This document shows positions 26,768-35,567 of a stretch of 64,000 nt of DNA, in pieces (position 1 is the stretch's first letter; the number at the start of each line of letters is the position of its first letter). Source of the stretch: Pseudomonas orientalis (GTDB lineage: Bacteria; Pseudomonadota; Gammaproteobacteria; Pseudomonadales; Pseudomonadaceae); contig NZ_CP018049.1 in the NCBI RefSeq assembly GCF_002934065.1, forward strand, positions 3,780,501-3,844,500. The letters are read 5' to 3'. Both the position numbers and the translations under genes were made by a program. The notes beneath the pieces were generated by a model, which ran no database searches, was not told the DNA's origin, and saw only the letters and a list, made by a program, of their open reading frames with translations.

Positions 26768-27319
26768 TGTATGTAGCCTCATTTAACAAAAGGATAGAAA
26801 TCGCGGTGCGATTAGATGCGTGACTTGCCAACCGTCACCCTTGGGCATTGAGTTCAACAAGTACTCATGCGTGGTAAGTCGGTAGGAAAGGTTCCTGATG
26901 CCATAGTGGGCAACAGGTAACAACATCCTTCGATTTCGGCTGATTTCTATCGGAAAACTCCGCGAGCTCGGGGTTTTCATCCGAACAACCTGTGCCACAG
27001 GTGCAGTGCAACATTCAGCGGGCGCAGAGGCATCACGCTTGTCGGACCGCTCTTACGCAACTTTCGGGTTGCTTCCGATCAACCCCGCCGCTAACCTTCG
27101 CGGGTCGCTGCAAAATCAGCGAACGGGTGTGGTAGCCCAGTTCTTTCATAGACCCCAAAACGCTCACGGGCGTTTTTTTGTGCGGGCTGCTTTGTGGCGG
27201 CTGTGCATGGGAGGCCTCGGCCTGCCGGGTTTCTATGACCGGTCTACCACCCCGTGTACAGTCGCCTCCTTACGTCGTGTGGTAGCGAAATGGAGGTGCT
27301 CATTCATAGGAGCTTCACC
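26768..27319 (+). promoter_or_regulatory. Structured leader region of the DUF6124 gene
   Basis: 552 bp without a convincing gene. From about 27006 the plus strand is rich in small hairpins (CAACTTTCGGGTTG; CGCTG-CAAAAT-CAGCG) and ends in an intrinsic terminator at 27157-27179. The 10-mer GTGTGGTAGC occurs at 27127 and again at 27278, each followed some 15 nt later by TTCATAG, once before the terminator and once before the gene's ribosome site. This looks like a duplicated leader module. A conserved leader upstream of DUF6124 (formerly DUF3077) genes is remembered from other Pseudomonas but was not checked. Confidence 0.45.
27157..27179 (+). terminator. Intrinsic terminator in the DUF6124 leader
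   Basis: AAAACGC, a 6-nt loop and GCGTTTT form a 7-bp stem continuing into a run of seven T (27173-27179). It would end a short transcript about 140 bp before the coding start. Confidence 0.75.
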
Positions 27320-27595
27320 ATGAAAAAAGTCACGCCCAATCCCCCGCCATCCCGCTCGGATGACAAGCCGCAATTACCCCCGGATGTCATCTTCACCGTC
27401 CGCCCCGGCCTCAGCACCGAAGCCGCCTTGAGCAATGCCAGCGAAATGCTCGAGTCAGCGACTGTTTGCGCACACGACTGCGCCGAACAGTTGGATGGCG
27501 CCAGTCGCAAGCATCTATTAGCGGTGGTGCAGATGGTCGAAATAGCGAAGCTGCTGGTGGACGATGCGCTGAACCGGGAATGCCCCGTGGCCTGA
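27320..27595 (+). CDS. DUF6124 (DUF3077) family small protein
   Basis: 91 residues: a Pro-rich start (MKKVTPNPPPSRSDD), then F-T-V-R-P-G-L-S-T-E-A-A-L-S-N-A and two helices ending AKLLVDDAL. This layout is typical of the DUF6124 proteins that occur in many copies in Pseudomonas genomes; their function is unknown. The start is set by AGGAG eight bases upstream. The gene is preceded by an unusual structured leader (26768-27319). Confidence 0.85.
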   Translation: MKKVTPNPPPSRSDDKPQLPPDVIFTVRPGLSTEAALSNASEMLESATVCAHDCAEQLDGASRKHLLAVVQMVEIAKLLVDDALNRECPVA

Positions 27596-27648
27596 TCCGG
27601 AACGCCCACCCACCAGCAAAGTGCAACCCCCGTGGGAGCTGCCGAGCT

Positions 27649-28629
27649 TCAGCGAGGCTGTGACAGCTCCTGCATTTGATCTGCGACCGCGCCTGGCTGC
27701 CAGCGTCCCATCGCCAGGCTATGGGGTGAAAACGCTGCGAACTGCCAACTTAATGCCAGGGCCGCCGGACGCCGGATCACCTGCTCCACGGTCACCGTCC
27801 ATAACCGCTGCGCACCTTCGAACTCGGCCACCTGAGGCCCGCTGAGAATCAGCGAGGTACGCCCCGCCACGTGCAGCACATCCCCCGATTCAAAATCGAT
27901 GAACAACAACCCCGCCACAGGGTTGGCTTGCAGGTTGCCGAGGGTGTTGAAGAACAGGTTGCCGGCAAAATCCGGGATGGTCAGCACGTTGCCTTCTACC
28001 CGCACGAACCCGGTGTTGCCGCCGCGATGGGAAACGTCCACCGAACGTTCGCCGTGCAGGTCGACGTAGCTGGCGACGAAGAAGGTGTCGGCGTTGCGGA
28101 TCATCTGCTGCGCGCCGCCATCCAGGCTGTCGCTGCGCTCGGCCACGCTGCCAGGTTTGCGTACAATCGTATCGACCGGGCGCAGTTGGATGTATTTGGG
28201 ACAGTTGCCAAAGCTGTGCACCACGTCGACCGCAAAGCCTTCATGATCCAATGCGCCAATGCGACCATTCATGCGATTGCGCCGCCGTGTGTTCAGGTCG
28301 ATGCCCAGCACACCGACGGCTGCGCCAGCCGTGATGCCAGCGCGAGCCGGATCGCTTTTGCACGCCAGGCTGTCGATCTGCAACCGGTACGGATCAGGTG
28401 AATGCGTGAACCCTGGCGCACCTTCGAGCATCGTCGCCCATGGGATGCCCTGTTCATCCACCGTCCCTACCACTATATAAGGCAGCAAGGGATAGAAATC
28501 GCGATGCTGCTCCGGCAGATGATCACGTATGACCTTGGGGCCGATCACGGCCATGCGCTCGGCCACGCCGGCACTGGCCTGCAGTTGCCGTTCGCCGGCA
28601 TGCCAGGGGGATTGCTCGATTGAGTTCAT
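27649..28629 (-). CDS. Pyridoxamine 5'-phosphate oxidase-like flavin-binding protein
   Basis: 326 residues. It contains the split-barrel PNPOx-like fold in two halves: YPLLPYIVVGTVDEQGIPWATMLEG near residues 45-70 and DTFFVASYVDLHGERSVDVSHRGG around 200-225, followed by NVLTIPDFAGNLFFNTLGNL and GLLFIDFESGDVLHVAG. The same module is often fused to a ferredoxin/FAD reductase domain; here it stands alone. It probably binds FMN and acts on small molecules; the substrate is unknown. ATG 28629 follows an AGGTG site. It is encoded just downstream of a LysR gene in the same direction. Confidence 0.75.
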   Translation of the reverse strand: MNSIEQSPWHAGERQLQASAGVAERMAVIGPKVIRDHLPEQHRDFYPLLPYIVVGTVDEQGIPWATMLEGAPGFTHSPDPYRLQIDSLACKSDPARAGITAGAAVGVLGIDLNTRRRNRMNGRIGALDHEGFAVDVVHSFGNCPKYIQLRPVDTIVRKPGSVAERSDSLDGGAQQMIRNADTFFVASYVDLHGERSVDVSHRGGNTGFVRVEGNVLTIPDFAGNLFFNTLGNLQANPVAGLLFIDFESGDVLHVAGRTSLILSGPQVAEFEGAQRLWTVTVEQVIRRPAALALSWQFAAFSPHSLAMGRWQPGAVADQMQELSQPR

Positions 28630-28708
28630 GGCGATCACCTCTCGTTGGATAATAGGATGCTGTACCTGATCCGCCGCCGAGAGAATCACCACCCCAGGCA
28701 ATCCACTA

Positions 28709-29593
28709 TTACACCAACTGAAATGCCGGGTGCCCGCGCAATGCCGCTACACAGTCATCGACAAAACTGCGCACGCGCATCGACGCATGGCGGCCTTCGC
28801 GGTACACCACCTGCACCGGCACCGCAGGCAGCTCAAAGCCCTGCAGTACGCGATGCAGTCGGCCGCTTGCCAAGTGCTCGTGCACCGGGTAATTCAGGCA
28901 ACGCAGCAACCCCGCACCCTTCACGGCCGCATTGATCGCGCCCTGCACCGTGGCGCAGCGCAGACGTGCACGGGCCTTGAGCTGATAGTGCGCAAAGTCC
29001 CACTGCACCGGGTCGGCATGGGCAATCAGATGGTGCTGCCTGAGGGCATCGGGATGCAGCGGCTCGCCGTGGTTGGCAAGGTAGCCGGGACTGGCGCAGA
29101 GGATATGCCGCACCTGCCCAACCGGTCGCGCGATCAACGAAGAGCTGGGCAACTCGCCCACCAGCACCGCCACGTCCAGCCCTTCTTCATGCAGGTTCGG
29201 GTAGTAGTCGTGGTAGTGGGCGACCAGGCGCACCCGTGGGTAACGCTCCATGTACGCGGCCAGTACCGGCGCCATTACATAGCGGCTGAACAGCAGCGGC
29301 ATGAATACGCGCAGATTGCCCTGGGCCTGGCTGTGCAGCCCTTTGGCGGAGGCTTCAGCCGCCTCCACCGCCGCCAGCAGCCGCACGCAGTCGGCCAGAT
29401 AGGCCGTGCCTGCGTCGGTGAGGCTGACCCCACGGGTGCTGCGCTGCAACAACCCCACACGCAAACGCGCTTCCAGACGCGCAATCGCGCGCACCAGGGT
29501 CGGGCCCGAGACCTGCGCAAAGCGCGCCGCCGCTGCCAGGCTCGGCTGCCCTGCCAGCGCCACGAACAATTGCATATCGCGATAGCGTTCCAT
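28709..29593 (-). CDS. LysR-family transcriptional regulator (first of an overlapping pair)
   Basis: 294 residues. The N-terminal winged helix-turn-helix reads MQLFVALAGQPSLAAAARFAQVSGPTLVRAIARLE, followed by a linker helix and a periplasmic-binding-type effector domain (AVLVGELPSSSLIARPVG). It belongs to the CrgA-like group of LysR proteins. Its ATG shares one A with the TGA of the upstream LysR gene, so the two are translationally coupled. Possible targets are the flavin protein downstream, the GST upstream or the divergent aldo/keto reductase. Confidence 0.9.
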   Translation of the reverse strand: MERYRDMQLFVALAGQPSLAAAARFAQVSGPTLVRAIARLEARLRVGLLQRSTRGVSLTDAGTAYLADCVRLLAAVEAAEASAKGLHSQAQGNLRVFMPLLFSRYVMAPVLAAYMERYPRVRLVAHYHDYYPNLHEEGLDVAVLVGELPSSSLIARPVGQVRHILCASPGYLANHGEPLHPDALRQHHLIAHADPVQWDFAHYQLKARARLRCATVQGAINAAVKGAGLLRCLNYPVHEHLASGRLHRVLQGFELPAVPVQVVYREGRHASMRVRSFVDDCVAALRGHPAFQLV

Positions 29594-30513
29594 CAGCCGC
29601 GCGCCGGCTTCATCGGCTTCAGGGCCACGTCATGCCCAAGGCGCTCGGCCAGAAAATCCACGAAGGTGCTGACTTTGGCCGGAAGTCGACCGTTGTTCTG
29701 GAACACCACCCGGATCGGCAGCGCGGCCGGCTCGAAGTCCTGCAGGACAATCTCCAGCTCACCCGCCGCCACCGCCGCCGCGACCTGATAGGACAGCACC
29801 CGGGTCATGCCCCACCCCAGCCGCGCGAGGTTGATCGCGGCATTGTTTGCAGTGACCACCAGGCGCGGTTCGATCGGCACCGTCAGCAACAGGCCGTCGT
29901 CGACAAAGGCCCATTCACTCACCCGCTGACTGGCGGACGAGGCGACGATCTTCGCTCCATGCAAGTGTTCGGGCCGCTGGGGTCGCCCCTGCCGGGCCAG
30001 GTAAGCGGGCGATGCGCACACCACCCGGCGCACTTCGCCTACCTCGATCGCCTGCTGCCCCGGCTCGTGCAGATCGCCGATACGCACAGCGACGTCGACA
30101 CCTTCGTCGCTCATATTGACGACGCGGTCGACCAGCAGGGCGTTGATGCTCACCTGGGGAAAACGGTCCAGATACTCCCCCAGCGCCGGCGCCACGAACA
30201 GCTCGCCGAACAGCACCGGGGCGGTCACGTTCAGTTGGCCGCAGGGGATCGAATAACTGCCCGCCGCCGCTTCCTCGGCCTCGCTCAGCTCGGCAAGGAT
30301 GCGCCGACAGTCTTCCAGGTAACGCTGCCCGGCTTCGGTCAGGTGCAGACTGCGGGTGGTACGCGCCAGCAGTTGGGTGCCGATGCGTTGTTCCATGGCG
30401 GCAATCGCCCGGGTCACGCTGGGCGGCGAGGTGTTCAGACGCCGCGCGGCGGCGGCAAAGCCTGCCTCTTCGGCCACCGCGACGAACACCTGCATTTCAT
30501 GAAAGCGGTCCAT
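29593..30513 (-). CDS. LysR-family transcriptional regulator (second of an overlapping pair)
   Basis: 306 residues, similar in type to its neighbour: HTH in MQVFVAVAEEAGFAAAARRLN-TSPPSVTRAIAAME and an effector domain with GVDVAVRIGDL. The frame stays open upstream to 30918, through the GST gene, but MDRFHEMQVF at 30513 is the family start and lies 17 bp after the GST stop. The order GST, LysR, LysR on one strand suggests one transcript. Two consecutive CrgA-type regulators with a one-base overlap may form heteromers or control a shared set of redox genes (inference). Confidence 0.9.
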   Translation of the reverse strand: MDRFHEMQVFVAVAEEAGFAAAARRLNTSPPSVTRAIAAMEQRIGTQLLARTTRSLHLTEAGQRYLEDCRRILAELSEAEEAAAGSYSIPCGQLNVTAPVLFGELFVAPALGEYLDRFPQVSINALLVDRVVNMSDEGVDVAVRIGDLHEPGQQAIEVGEVRRVVCASPAYLARQGRPQRPEHLHGAKIVASSASQRVSEWAFVDDGLLLTVPIEPRLVVTANNAAINLARLGWGMTRVLSYQVAAAVAAGELEIVLQDFEPAALPIRVVFQNNGRLPAKVSTFVDFLAERLGHDVALKPMKPARG

Positions 30514-30529
30514 CGACACCCCTTGAGTA

Positions 30530-31162
30530 TTACGCTGATTGCAGCCCCACCACGGTGCGCGGCATAGCGACGAAACCCGGCAATGCTTCAAGGCTGGCGA
30601 GCCAAGCGCGCACCTGAGGATAGTTGGCCAGCGACACGTTGCCTTCCGGCGCATGGGCCACGTAGGTGTAGAAGGCGATATCGGCAACGCTCGGCAAGTC
30701 ACCGGCCAGAAAGCGACTCTCGCCCAATTGCTGCTCCACCACGTGCAACAGGGCGTGAGCGTGGTTGATCGCAACGGTCGTGTCCACCTGGGCGCCAAAC
30801 ACCGTAGCCAGGCGCGCCGTGGCAGGCCCGGCATACAATTGACCGGCCGCCGCCGAGAGCCAACGCTGCACACGTGCCTGCCCGACCGGATCAGCGGGCA
30901 GCCACTGGCCGTTGCCATAGGTGTTGGCGAGGTACATCAGGATCGCGTTGGAGTCGGCCAGCACCGTGCCGCCGTCGTCAATCACCGGCACCTGGCCGAA
31001 GCGGTTGAGGGTGGCGAGGAATTCGGGTGTTTTGTGGGCGCCCTGCTTGAGGTCCACCAGGATAAATTCCATAGGCAGGCCCAGCAGGGACAGCATCAGT
31101 TCGACCCGGTGGGAGTGGCCGGACAGGGGGAAACCGTACAGTTTGATCGCAGGCTGGGTCAT
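30530..31162 (-). CDS. Glutathione S-transferase
   Basis: 210 residues. The N-terminal thioredoxin-like domain has the G-site motif (LYGFPLSGHSHRVELMLSL, then VPVIDDGG and LADSNAILMYLA with the glutathione-gripping DSNAI). The C-terminal helical domain contains PSVADIAFYTY, the GST N-capping box. It conjugates glutathione to electrophiles or acts as a reductase. Divergent from an aldo/keto reductase gene across a 203-bp gap, both consistent with detoxification. ATG 31162 has GGAG seven bases upstream; the longer frame to 31198 lacks one. Confidence 0.9.
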   Translation of the reverse strand: MTQPAIKLYGFPLSGHSHRVELMLSLLGLPMEFILVDLKQGAHKTPEFLATLNRFGQVPVIDDGGTVLADSNAILMYLANTYGNGQWLPADPVGQARVQRWLSAAAGQLYAGPATARLATVFGAQVDTTVAINHAHALLHVVEQQLGESRFLAGDLPSVADIAFYTYVAHAPEGNVSLANYPQVRAWLASLEALPGFVAMPRTVVGLQSA

Positions 31163-31365
31163 GAAAGGCTCCAAGGAGTAGGTATCGACGCCAGGCATAT
31201 TCCGCCCCTTCCGGACTTAGCGGAATGGCCAGGAATGACAATCCAGCATTTCACCTGATGAAACAATCCTGTGCTAAGCCGACCACAAGATATCCATAAA
31301 AAAATTCAAACTATCGCCCCTCCCATCGTTCACACCTTCACGTGCAACGCAATGTAGGAGGCAAC

Positions 31366-32442
31366 ATGCAATACCGACAACTGGGCCATTCCGGCCTGCT
31401 GGTCTCGGAAATCATCCTGGGCACGGTGCCCTTTGGCGGTCGTGCCGAGTTCGAAAAATGCGGCGCGGTGGATGTGCCCCAGGCCAGGCGCATGTTCGAT
31501 ATCGCGTTCGACGCCGGGGTGAATATGATCGACACCGCCGACCTTTACTCCCATGGCCTGGCCGAGGAAGTGGTGGGTAAAGCCCTGGGCGACAAGCGCA
31601 ACGACATCCTGCTGGCGACCAAGGGCCGCAGCCCGGTGGACCAGAACCCGAACAATTCCGGCTCGTCGCGCTACCACCTGATTCGCGCCTGTGAAGCCAG
31701 TTTGAAGCGCCTGGGCACCGACCATATCGACTTGTACCAACTGCACAACTGGGACGGCCTGACGCCCATCGAAGAAACCCTTGAAGCGCTGCGCCTGTTG
31801 GTGGGCTCGGGCAAGATCCGCTACTTCGGCACCAGCAATTTCACCGCCTGGCAAATGATGAAGGCCTTGGGCAAGGCCGAGTTGCACGGCATGCTCAAGC
31901 CGATCACCCAGCAGATCTACTACACCCCCGAATCCCGCGAGGCCGAGTACGAGCTGCTGCCGCTGGCGCTGGACCAGAATATCGGCACGCTGGTGTGGGG
32001 ACCGATGGGCGAAGGCCTGCTGACCGGCTCGACCCGGCGCGGCCATAAACCACCGGCCAATACCCGCCAGGGCAGCGGCTGGCCGGAACCCTACGTGCAT
32101 GACCAGGAACGCGCGCTGGACATCATCGAAACCCTGGCTGCCGTGGGTGATGAACACGGCGTGTCGGTGGCGCGCACCTGCCTGGCGTGGCTCAAGGACC
32201 GTCCGGGGATCACCTCGCTGATCGTGGGCGCCCGTACCGAAGAGCACCTGCGCGACAACCTCGCGGCGACCGAGCTGAAACTGACCGAAGAACAATCTTC
32301 GCGCATCGAGGCCGTGACGCGTCGCCAGCCGCTGTATCCGTACTGGCATCGGTTTACCGCAGGGATTGATCGCTTCGATCCGGCGGAACAACCGTTCCTT
32401 GCCGAGCATCAGAAAACCATGGATGCGCGCAAGGACAAATAG
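31366..32442 (+). CDS. Aldo/keto reductase
   Basis: 358 residues, TIM-barrel AKR. Catalytic residues are visible in order: NMIDTADLYSHG (Asp and Tyr), LLATKGRS (Lys) and LYQLHNWD (His). The C-terminal cofactor region TSLIVGARTEEHLRDNL is typical of the NADP-binding end. It reduces an aldehyde or ketone; the substrate is unknown. A perfect TAGGAGG ribosome site precedes ATG 31366. It is probably co-transcribed with the small membrane protein 68 bp downstream. Confidence 0.9.
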   Translation: MQYRQLGHSGLLVSEIILGTVPFGGRAEFEKCGAVDVPQARRMFDIAFDAGVNMIDTADLYSHGLAEEVVGKALGDKRNDILLATKGRSPVDQNPNNSGSSRYHLIRACEASLKRLGTDHIDLYQLHNWDGLTPIEETLEALRLLVGSGKIRYFGTSNFTAWQMMKALGKAELHGMLKPITQQIYYTPESREAEYELLPLALDQNIGTLVWGPMGEGLLTGSTRRGHKPPANTRQGSGWPEPYVHDQERALDIIETLAAVGDEHGVSVARTCLAWLKDRPGITSLIVGARTEEHLRDNLAATELKLTEEQSSRIEAVTRRQPLYPYWHRFTAGIDRFDPAEQPFLAEHQKTMDARKDK

Positions 32443-32510
32443 CCCCTGCGCGCCGCAATCAACCGGTGGGAGAGGCCTGCACCCTCTCACCTTTGCCTAG
32501 GGAGATCGCT

Positions 32511-32753
32511 TTGATCGCGCAACTCATGATCGCCGCCCTCGGCGTCGTCGCCATCTGGTTCAGCCAGAGCAAACGCCTCAACGTACGCCGCTACGCCTGC
32601 CTGTTCGGCATGGCCGGCCAGCCATTCTGGTTCTGGTCGTCGATCAATGCCGAGCAATGGGGCATTGTGTTGCTCAGTTGCTTCTACACAGTGGCCTGGG
32701 CCAAGGGCATCAAGACTCACTGGATTGATCGCAAGTCCGATGAACCGGTCTGA
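32511..32753 (+). CDS. Small inner-membrane protein of unknown function (TTG start)
   Basis: 80 residues with two or three hydrophobic segments (LMIAALGVVAIWF; PFWFWSSINAEQWGIVLLSCFYTVAWA) and a charged C-terminus. TTG at 32511 was chosen as start because GGGAG lies six bases upstream; the first in-frame ATG (32526) would remove part of the first helix. It resembles small transmembrane proteins of phage and conjugative origin with the W-G-I-V-L motif, but no function is known. Confidence 0.65.
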   Translation: MIAQLMIAALGVVAIWFSQSKRLNVRRYACLFGMAGQPFWFWSSINAEQWGIVLLSCFYTVAWAKGIKTHWIDRKSDEPV

Positions 32754-32905
32754 GTTTGCAATCGGCCGCCACACTGCCTATATTTCCCGACTGGCGCTCT
32801 CTACGCCACCTTCCGCGGAAAGGGCTGCGCCCAGGACATCACAGCTCGACCTCATTTCTACGACTCCCAACCTTAAAGCGGAAAAGGTTTGTGCAAGGAG
32901 CTCGT

Positions 32906-34111
32906 ATGTCGCAACGCCCTTTTGCTTCTACTACCAACGGCCGCCTCAACCTTGAGCAGCAGCGCAAGCGCGCAAAGGAACTGTTACGGCACCTCAAGCG
33001 CGAGGATCCCAACGCCAACTTGTCCCAAGCCCAATGGCAGATCGCCAAAGCGCTGGGTTTCAGCAGTTGGCCCAAGCTCAAGGCTCATGTCGACGCCTTG
33101 GACTTCGCCGCACACCACCCCGACTTCATTGCCAGCGACGAAGCCCGCACCGCCCACTGGAGGTGTGGCAATGACATCGCCCACAGCCTGCACGTGGCGG
33201 GATTCACTGGGCAATTCCAGATGCTGACTGACCCGCTGTGCATGGGCCCGGTACGCGACCTGCCTGGCGATGAATACCAAACCTTGCGCAGCGCGTTCAT
33301 CAGCCACGCATTTGGTTTGAATGAACCTGACGTGACGCGACGACTGGCCGACGAATATGCCCGACTTGAAACCCTGACCACGGCGCAGCACAGCGTGCTG
33401 TGGTGTGAAGCGGATGCTTACGACCAGCTGTTTCTGATACGCGCATTGGCGGGTGTTGAACGGTTACCGCCCAAACTTGAACTGATCGAGGTCGACCGCA
33501 TTCCCGGTGTGGAGCGGTTTATCGGCATCGGCCAATTGGCGCCCGATGTGCTCGCCTGGCTGTGGCCGCAGCGGCGGCTGGTCGATGAGGCGGCGTTACA
33601 ACTGGCCAAGCAGGCGTGGACGGCATACTGCGCGCCGTCTCCCGTGCAATGGGCCGAACTCGCTCACGGCAAGCATAGCGCCCTGCCCTTTCTCGCGCCG
33701 GCGCTGCTGCGCCAGTTGCAGGAGTTGCCTGGCACCCGCGATGGCTTGTCCCTGACCGAACGCCTGGCCCTGGGCTATATCGCCGAAGCCGGGCCGGTGC
33801 CGTTTGGCCGGGTGTTCGCAGAACTGATGGCCAAGCGCGAACCGCTGCCGTTCCTGGGCGACATGATGTTTCATGCGCTTTTGCGGCCGTTGATCGATGG
33901 CGAACAGCCGCTGCTGGTGCAAACCGACGTTGAGCAGCCATGGCCTCGGCGCCACTTGGCGTTAACGCCCCTGGGGCATGCCGTATTGAAGGGCGACAGC
34001 AACTGGATGGACCACGCCGGCTATGAACGTTGGATCGGCGGTGTATGCCTGAGGCCACGGCAGCCCCATTGGCGAATCGGCAGCGATAACCTGCCCACCT
34101 GGTATAGCTAA
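32906..34111 (+). CDS. DUF1835 domain-containing protein
   Basis: 401 residues. After a helical N-terminus (LEQQRKRAKELLRHLKRED and a SWPKLKAHVDAL segment) comes the DUF1835 core: WRCGNDIAHSLHVAGFTGQF, LCMGPVRDLP, then WCEADAYDQLFLIRAL. The C-terminal third ends with a winged-helix-like LTPLGHAVLKGDSNWMDHAG and a WIGG motif. Its role is unknown. AAGGAG five bases before ATG 32906 sets the start; the longer frame from 32756 was rejected. It converges on the next gene with 3 bp between stops. Confidence 0.8.
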   Translation: MSQRPFASTTNGRLNLEQQRKRAKELLRHLKREDPNANLSQAQWQIAKALGFSSWPKLKAHVDALDFAAHHPDFIASDEARTAHWRCGNDIAHSLHVAGFTGQFQMLTDPLCMGPVRDLPGDEYQTLRSAFISHAFGLNEPDVTRRLADEYARLETLTTAQHSVLWCEADAYDQLFLIRALAGVERLPPKLELIEVDRIPGVERFIGIGQLAPDVLAWLWPQRRLVDEAALQLAKQAWTAYCAPSPVQWAELAHGKHSALPFLAPALLRQLQELPGTRDGLSLTERLALGYIAEAGPVPFGRVFAELMAKREPLPFLGDMMFHALLRPLIDGEQPLLVQTDVEQPWPRRHLALTPLGHAVLKGDSNWMDHAGYERWIGGVCLRPRQPHWRIGSDNLPTWYS

Positions 34112-34114
34112 GGC

Positions 34115-34534
34115 TCAACGCTTGGGTGACATCCCGGCGACGCGCGCCATCGCCGCCGGGTCGAGCGTTTCAAGACACCGGCACAGGGCATTGAAATCCG
34201 GCGATTGCGACAGGGACAGATGCAAGGTCTGGCTGGCCGACACGGGCATCACCGACCGCTGCGCGCACTCCCCGTCATAGATCAGCGCATGCCTGATCAT
34301 CAGGTTTTCACGGCAGTACTTCAGCGGGTCGATCGGGTGACCGCGCATCAAGGCTGTGTTGATGATCAACAGATCGAACGTCACGCCGTTCGAACGCGTC
34401 AACGCCTGCACCTCGTCGAATGAGCTCAAGGGAGCGATACGGTAATAGCCCAACTGGTTGAGCATTTTCTCGATCTTGATACGCTGTAAATGTTCTCCCT
34501 CGGCAATCAGAAAGCGTAACGTCTTATTGGACAT
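34115..34534 (-). CDS. Receiver-like domain protein lacking the phosphorylation site
   Basis: 139 residues with the secondary-structure pattern of a CheY-like receiver: strand 1 LRFLIAEGEHLQR, helix IEKMLNQLGYY, strand 3 FDLLIINTALM and strand 4 HALIYDG. The acidic pair after strand 1 is replaced by E-G-E, and the phospho-acceptor Asp at the end of strand 3 is Asn (LIIN). It therefore should not be phosphorylated in the normal way. It is a stand-alone domain, probably an adaptor or a regulator with another input. Confidence 0.7.
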   Translation of the reverse strand: MSNKTLRFLIAEGEHLQRIKIEKMLNQLGYYRIAPLSSFDEVQALTRSNGVTFDLLIINTALMRGHPIDPLKYCRENLMIRHALIYDGECAQRSVMPVSASQTLHLSLSQSPDFNALCRCLETLDPAAMARVAGMSPKR

Positions 34535-34706
34535 AGGCAAACCTGGCAGCTAGGCGGCAACGATGATCGTTCAACGCCGGATACACTACTTGCCAGGGAT
34601 CAAGCGTGGCTTTAAGACGATTCCTAAACAGCAAGGAACCGCATGCCCTGCAAGTGATTAGACTAGTGGACTAACAACGCCTCCACGCTCTTCGAGATCA
34701 AGCCCC

Positions 34707-35543
34707 ATGCGCAACCTGTTCTTCGCCAGCCTCTGCTTGCTCACCGGCGCCCTCGCGGGCTGCCAGCAACACCCACCGCCCAACGACCAACTCGACGCCG
34801 TGCTCTGGACCCAGACCTCCATCGAGCACGAGCTGATCTACCGTCAGCTTTTCGCCAACGCCACCCGCCAGCTCGATGTCGCCCTGGTCGATCCCACCTG
34901 GGATGCCCTGCCCTTCCCTGCGCGAGATCTGAGAGGCCTGCCACCGGCTGTGGTGGTCGATATCGACGAGACCCTGCTGGACAACGTGCCACTCAATGCC
35001 CGCGACATTCTGAACAACCAAGTTTATTCCTATGACCGCTGGAACACCTGGGTCGACCAGGCCAAGGCCCGGGCGCTGCCCGGCTCGGTGGCGTTCCTGC
35101 AGGCGGCCCGGCAAAAAGGCATCAAGGTCTATTACCTCACCAACCGCGAACACAGCCAGGTTGCGGCCACGGCCAGGAACCTGCGCCTGCGCGGTTTCCC
35201 GATTGACAGCGATGAGCAAATCCTGGCGGCCAGTACACCCATCGGCCACTGCGAGAGCGCTGGCTATGGCAAGAATTGCCGGCGCCAATGGGTCGCCGGC
35301 CATGCACGGGTGCTGTTGATGGCGGGTGATTCCCTGGGCGATTTCGTACAGGCCGAACACAACACGCTGGCGGCCCAGCGCAAGGCGGTCCAACCCTACG
35401 TGAATTGGCTGGGGCAGCGCTGGTTCCTGCTGCCCAATCCAACTTACGGCAACTGGTACAGCGCGCCCTATGGGGACAATGAGAAGTTGCCGTTCGAGCA
35501 AAAACGCAGGCTCAAACAGCAGGCGTTGCAGGTGCAGGAATAG
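34707..35543 (+). CDS. Lipoprotein e(P4)-type acid phosphatase (HAD superfamily)
   Basis: 278 residues with a lipoprotein signal (LLTGALAGCQQ). The HAD motif I is VVVDIDETLLDN (nucleophile and acid Asp), motif II VYYLTNRE, and motif IV LLMAGDSLGDF. This matches the class C/e(P4) acid phosphatases that dephosphorylate nucleotides such as NMN at the outer membrane so the product can be taken up. Size is normal for the family. It is followed after 24 bp by the convergent OmpA-type gene. Confidence 0.9.
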   Translation: MRNLFFASLCLLTGALAGCQQHPPPNDQLDAVLWTQTSIEHELIYRQLFANATRQLDVALVDPTWDALPFPARDLRGLPPAVVVDIDETLLDNVPLNARDILNNQVYSYDRWNTWVDQAKARALPGSVAFLQAARQKGIKVYYLTNREHSQVAATARNLRLRGFPIDSDEQILAASTPIGHCESAGYGKNCRRQWVAGHARVLLMAGDSLGDFVQAEHNTLAAQRKAVQPYVNWLGQRWFLLPNPTYGNWYSAPYGDNEKLPFEQKRRLKQQALQVQE

Positions 35544-35567
35544 CGGTGCGAGCTGCTCCCGCTCGAC

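Noticed and set aside
26783..26998. 71-codon minus-strand frame upstream of paralogue B
   Set aside because: No family features and no clear ribosome site; treated as intergenic.
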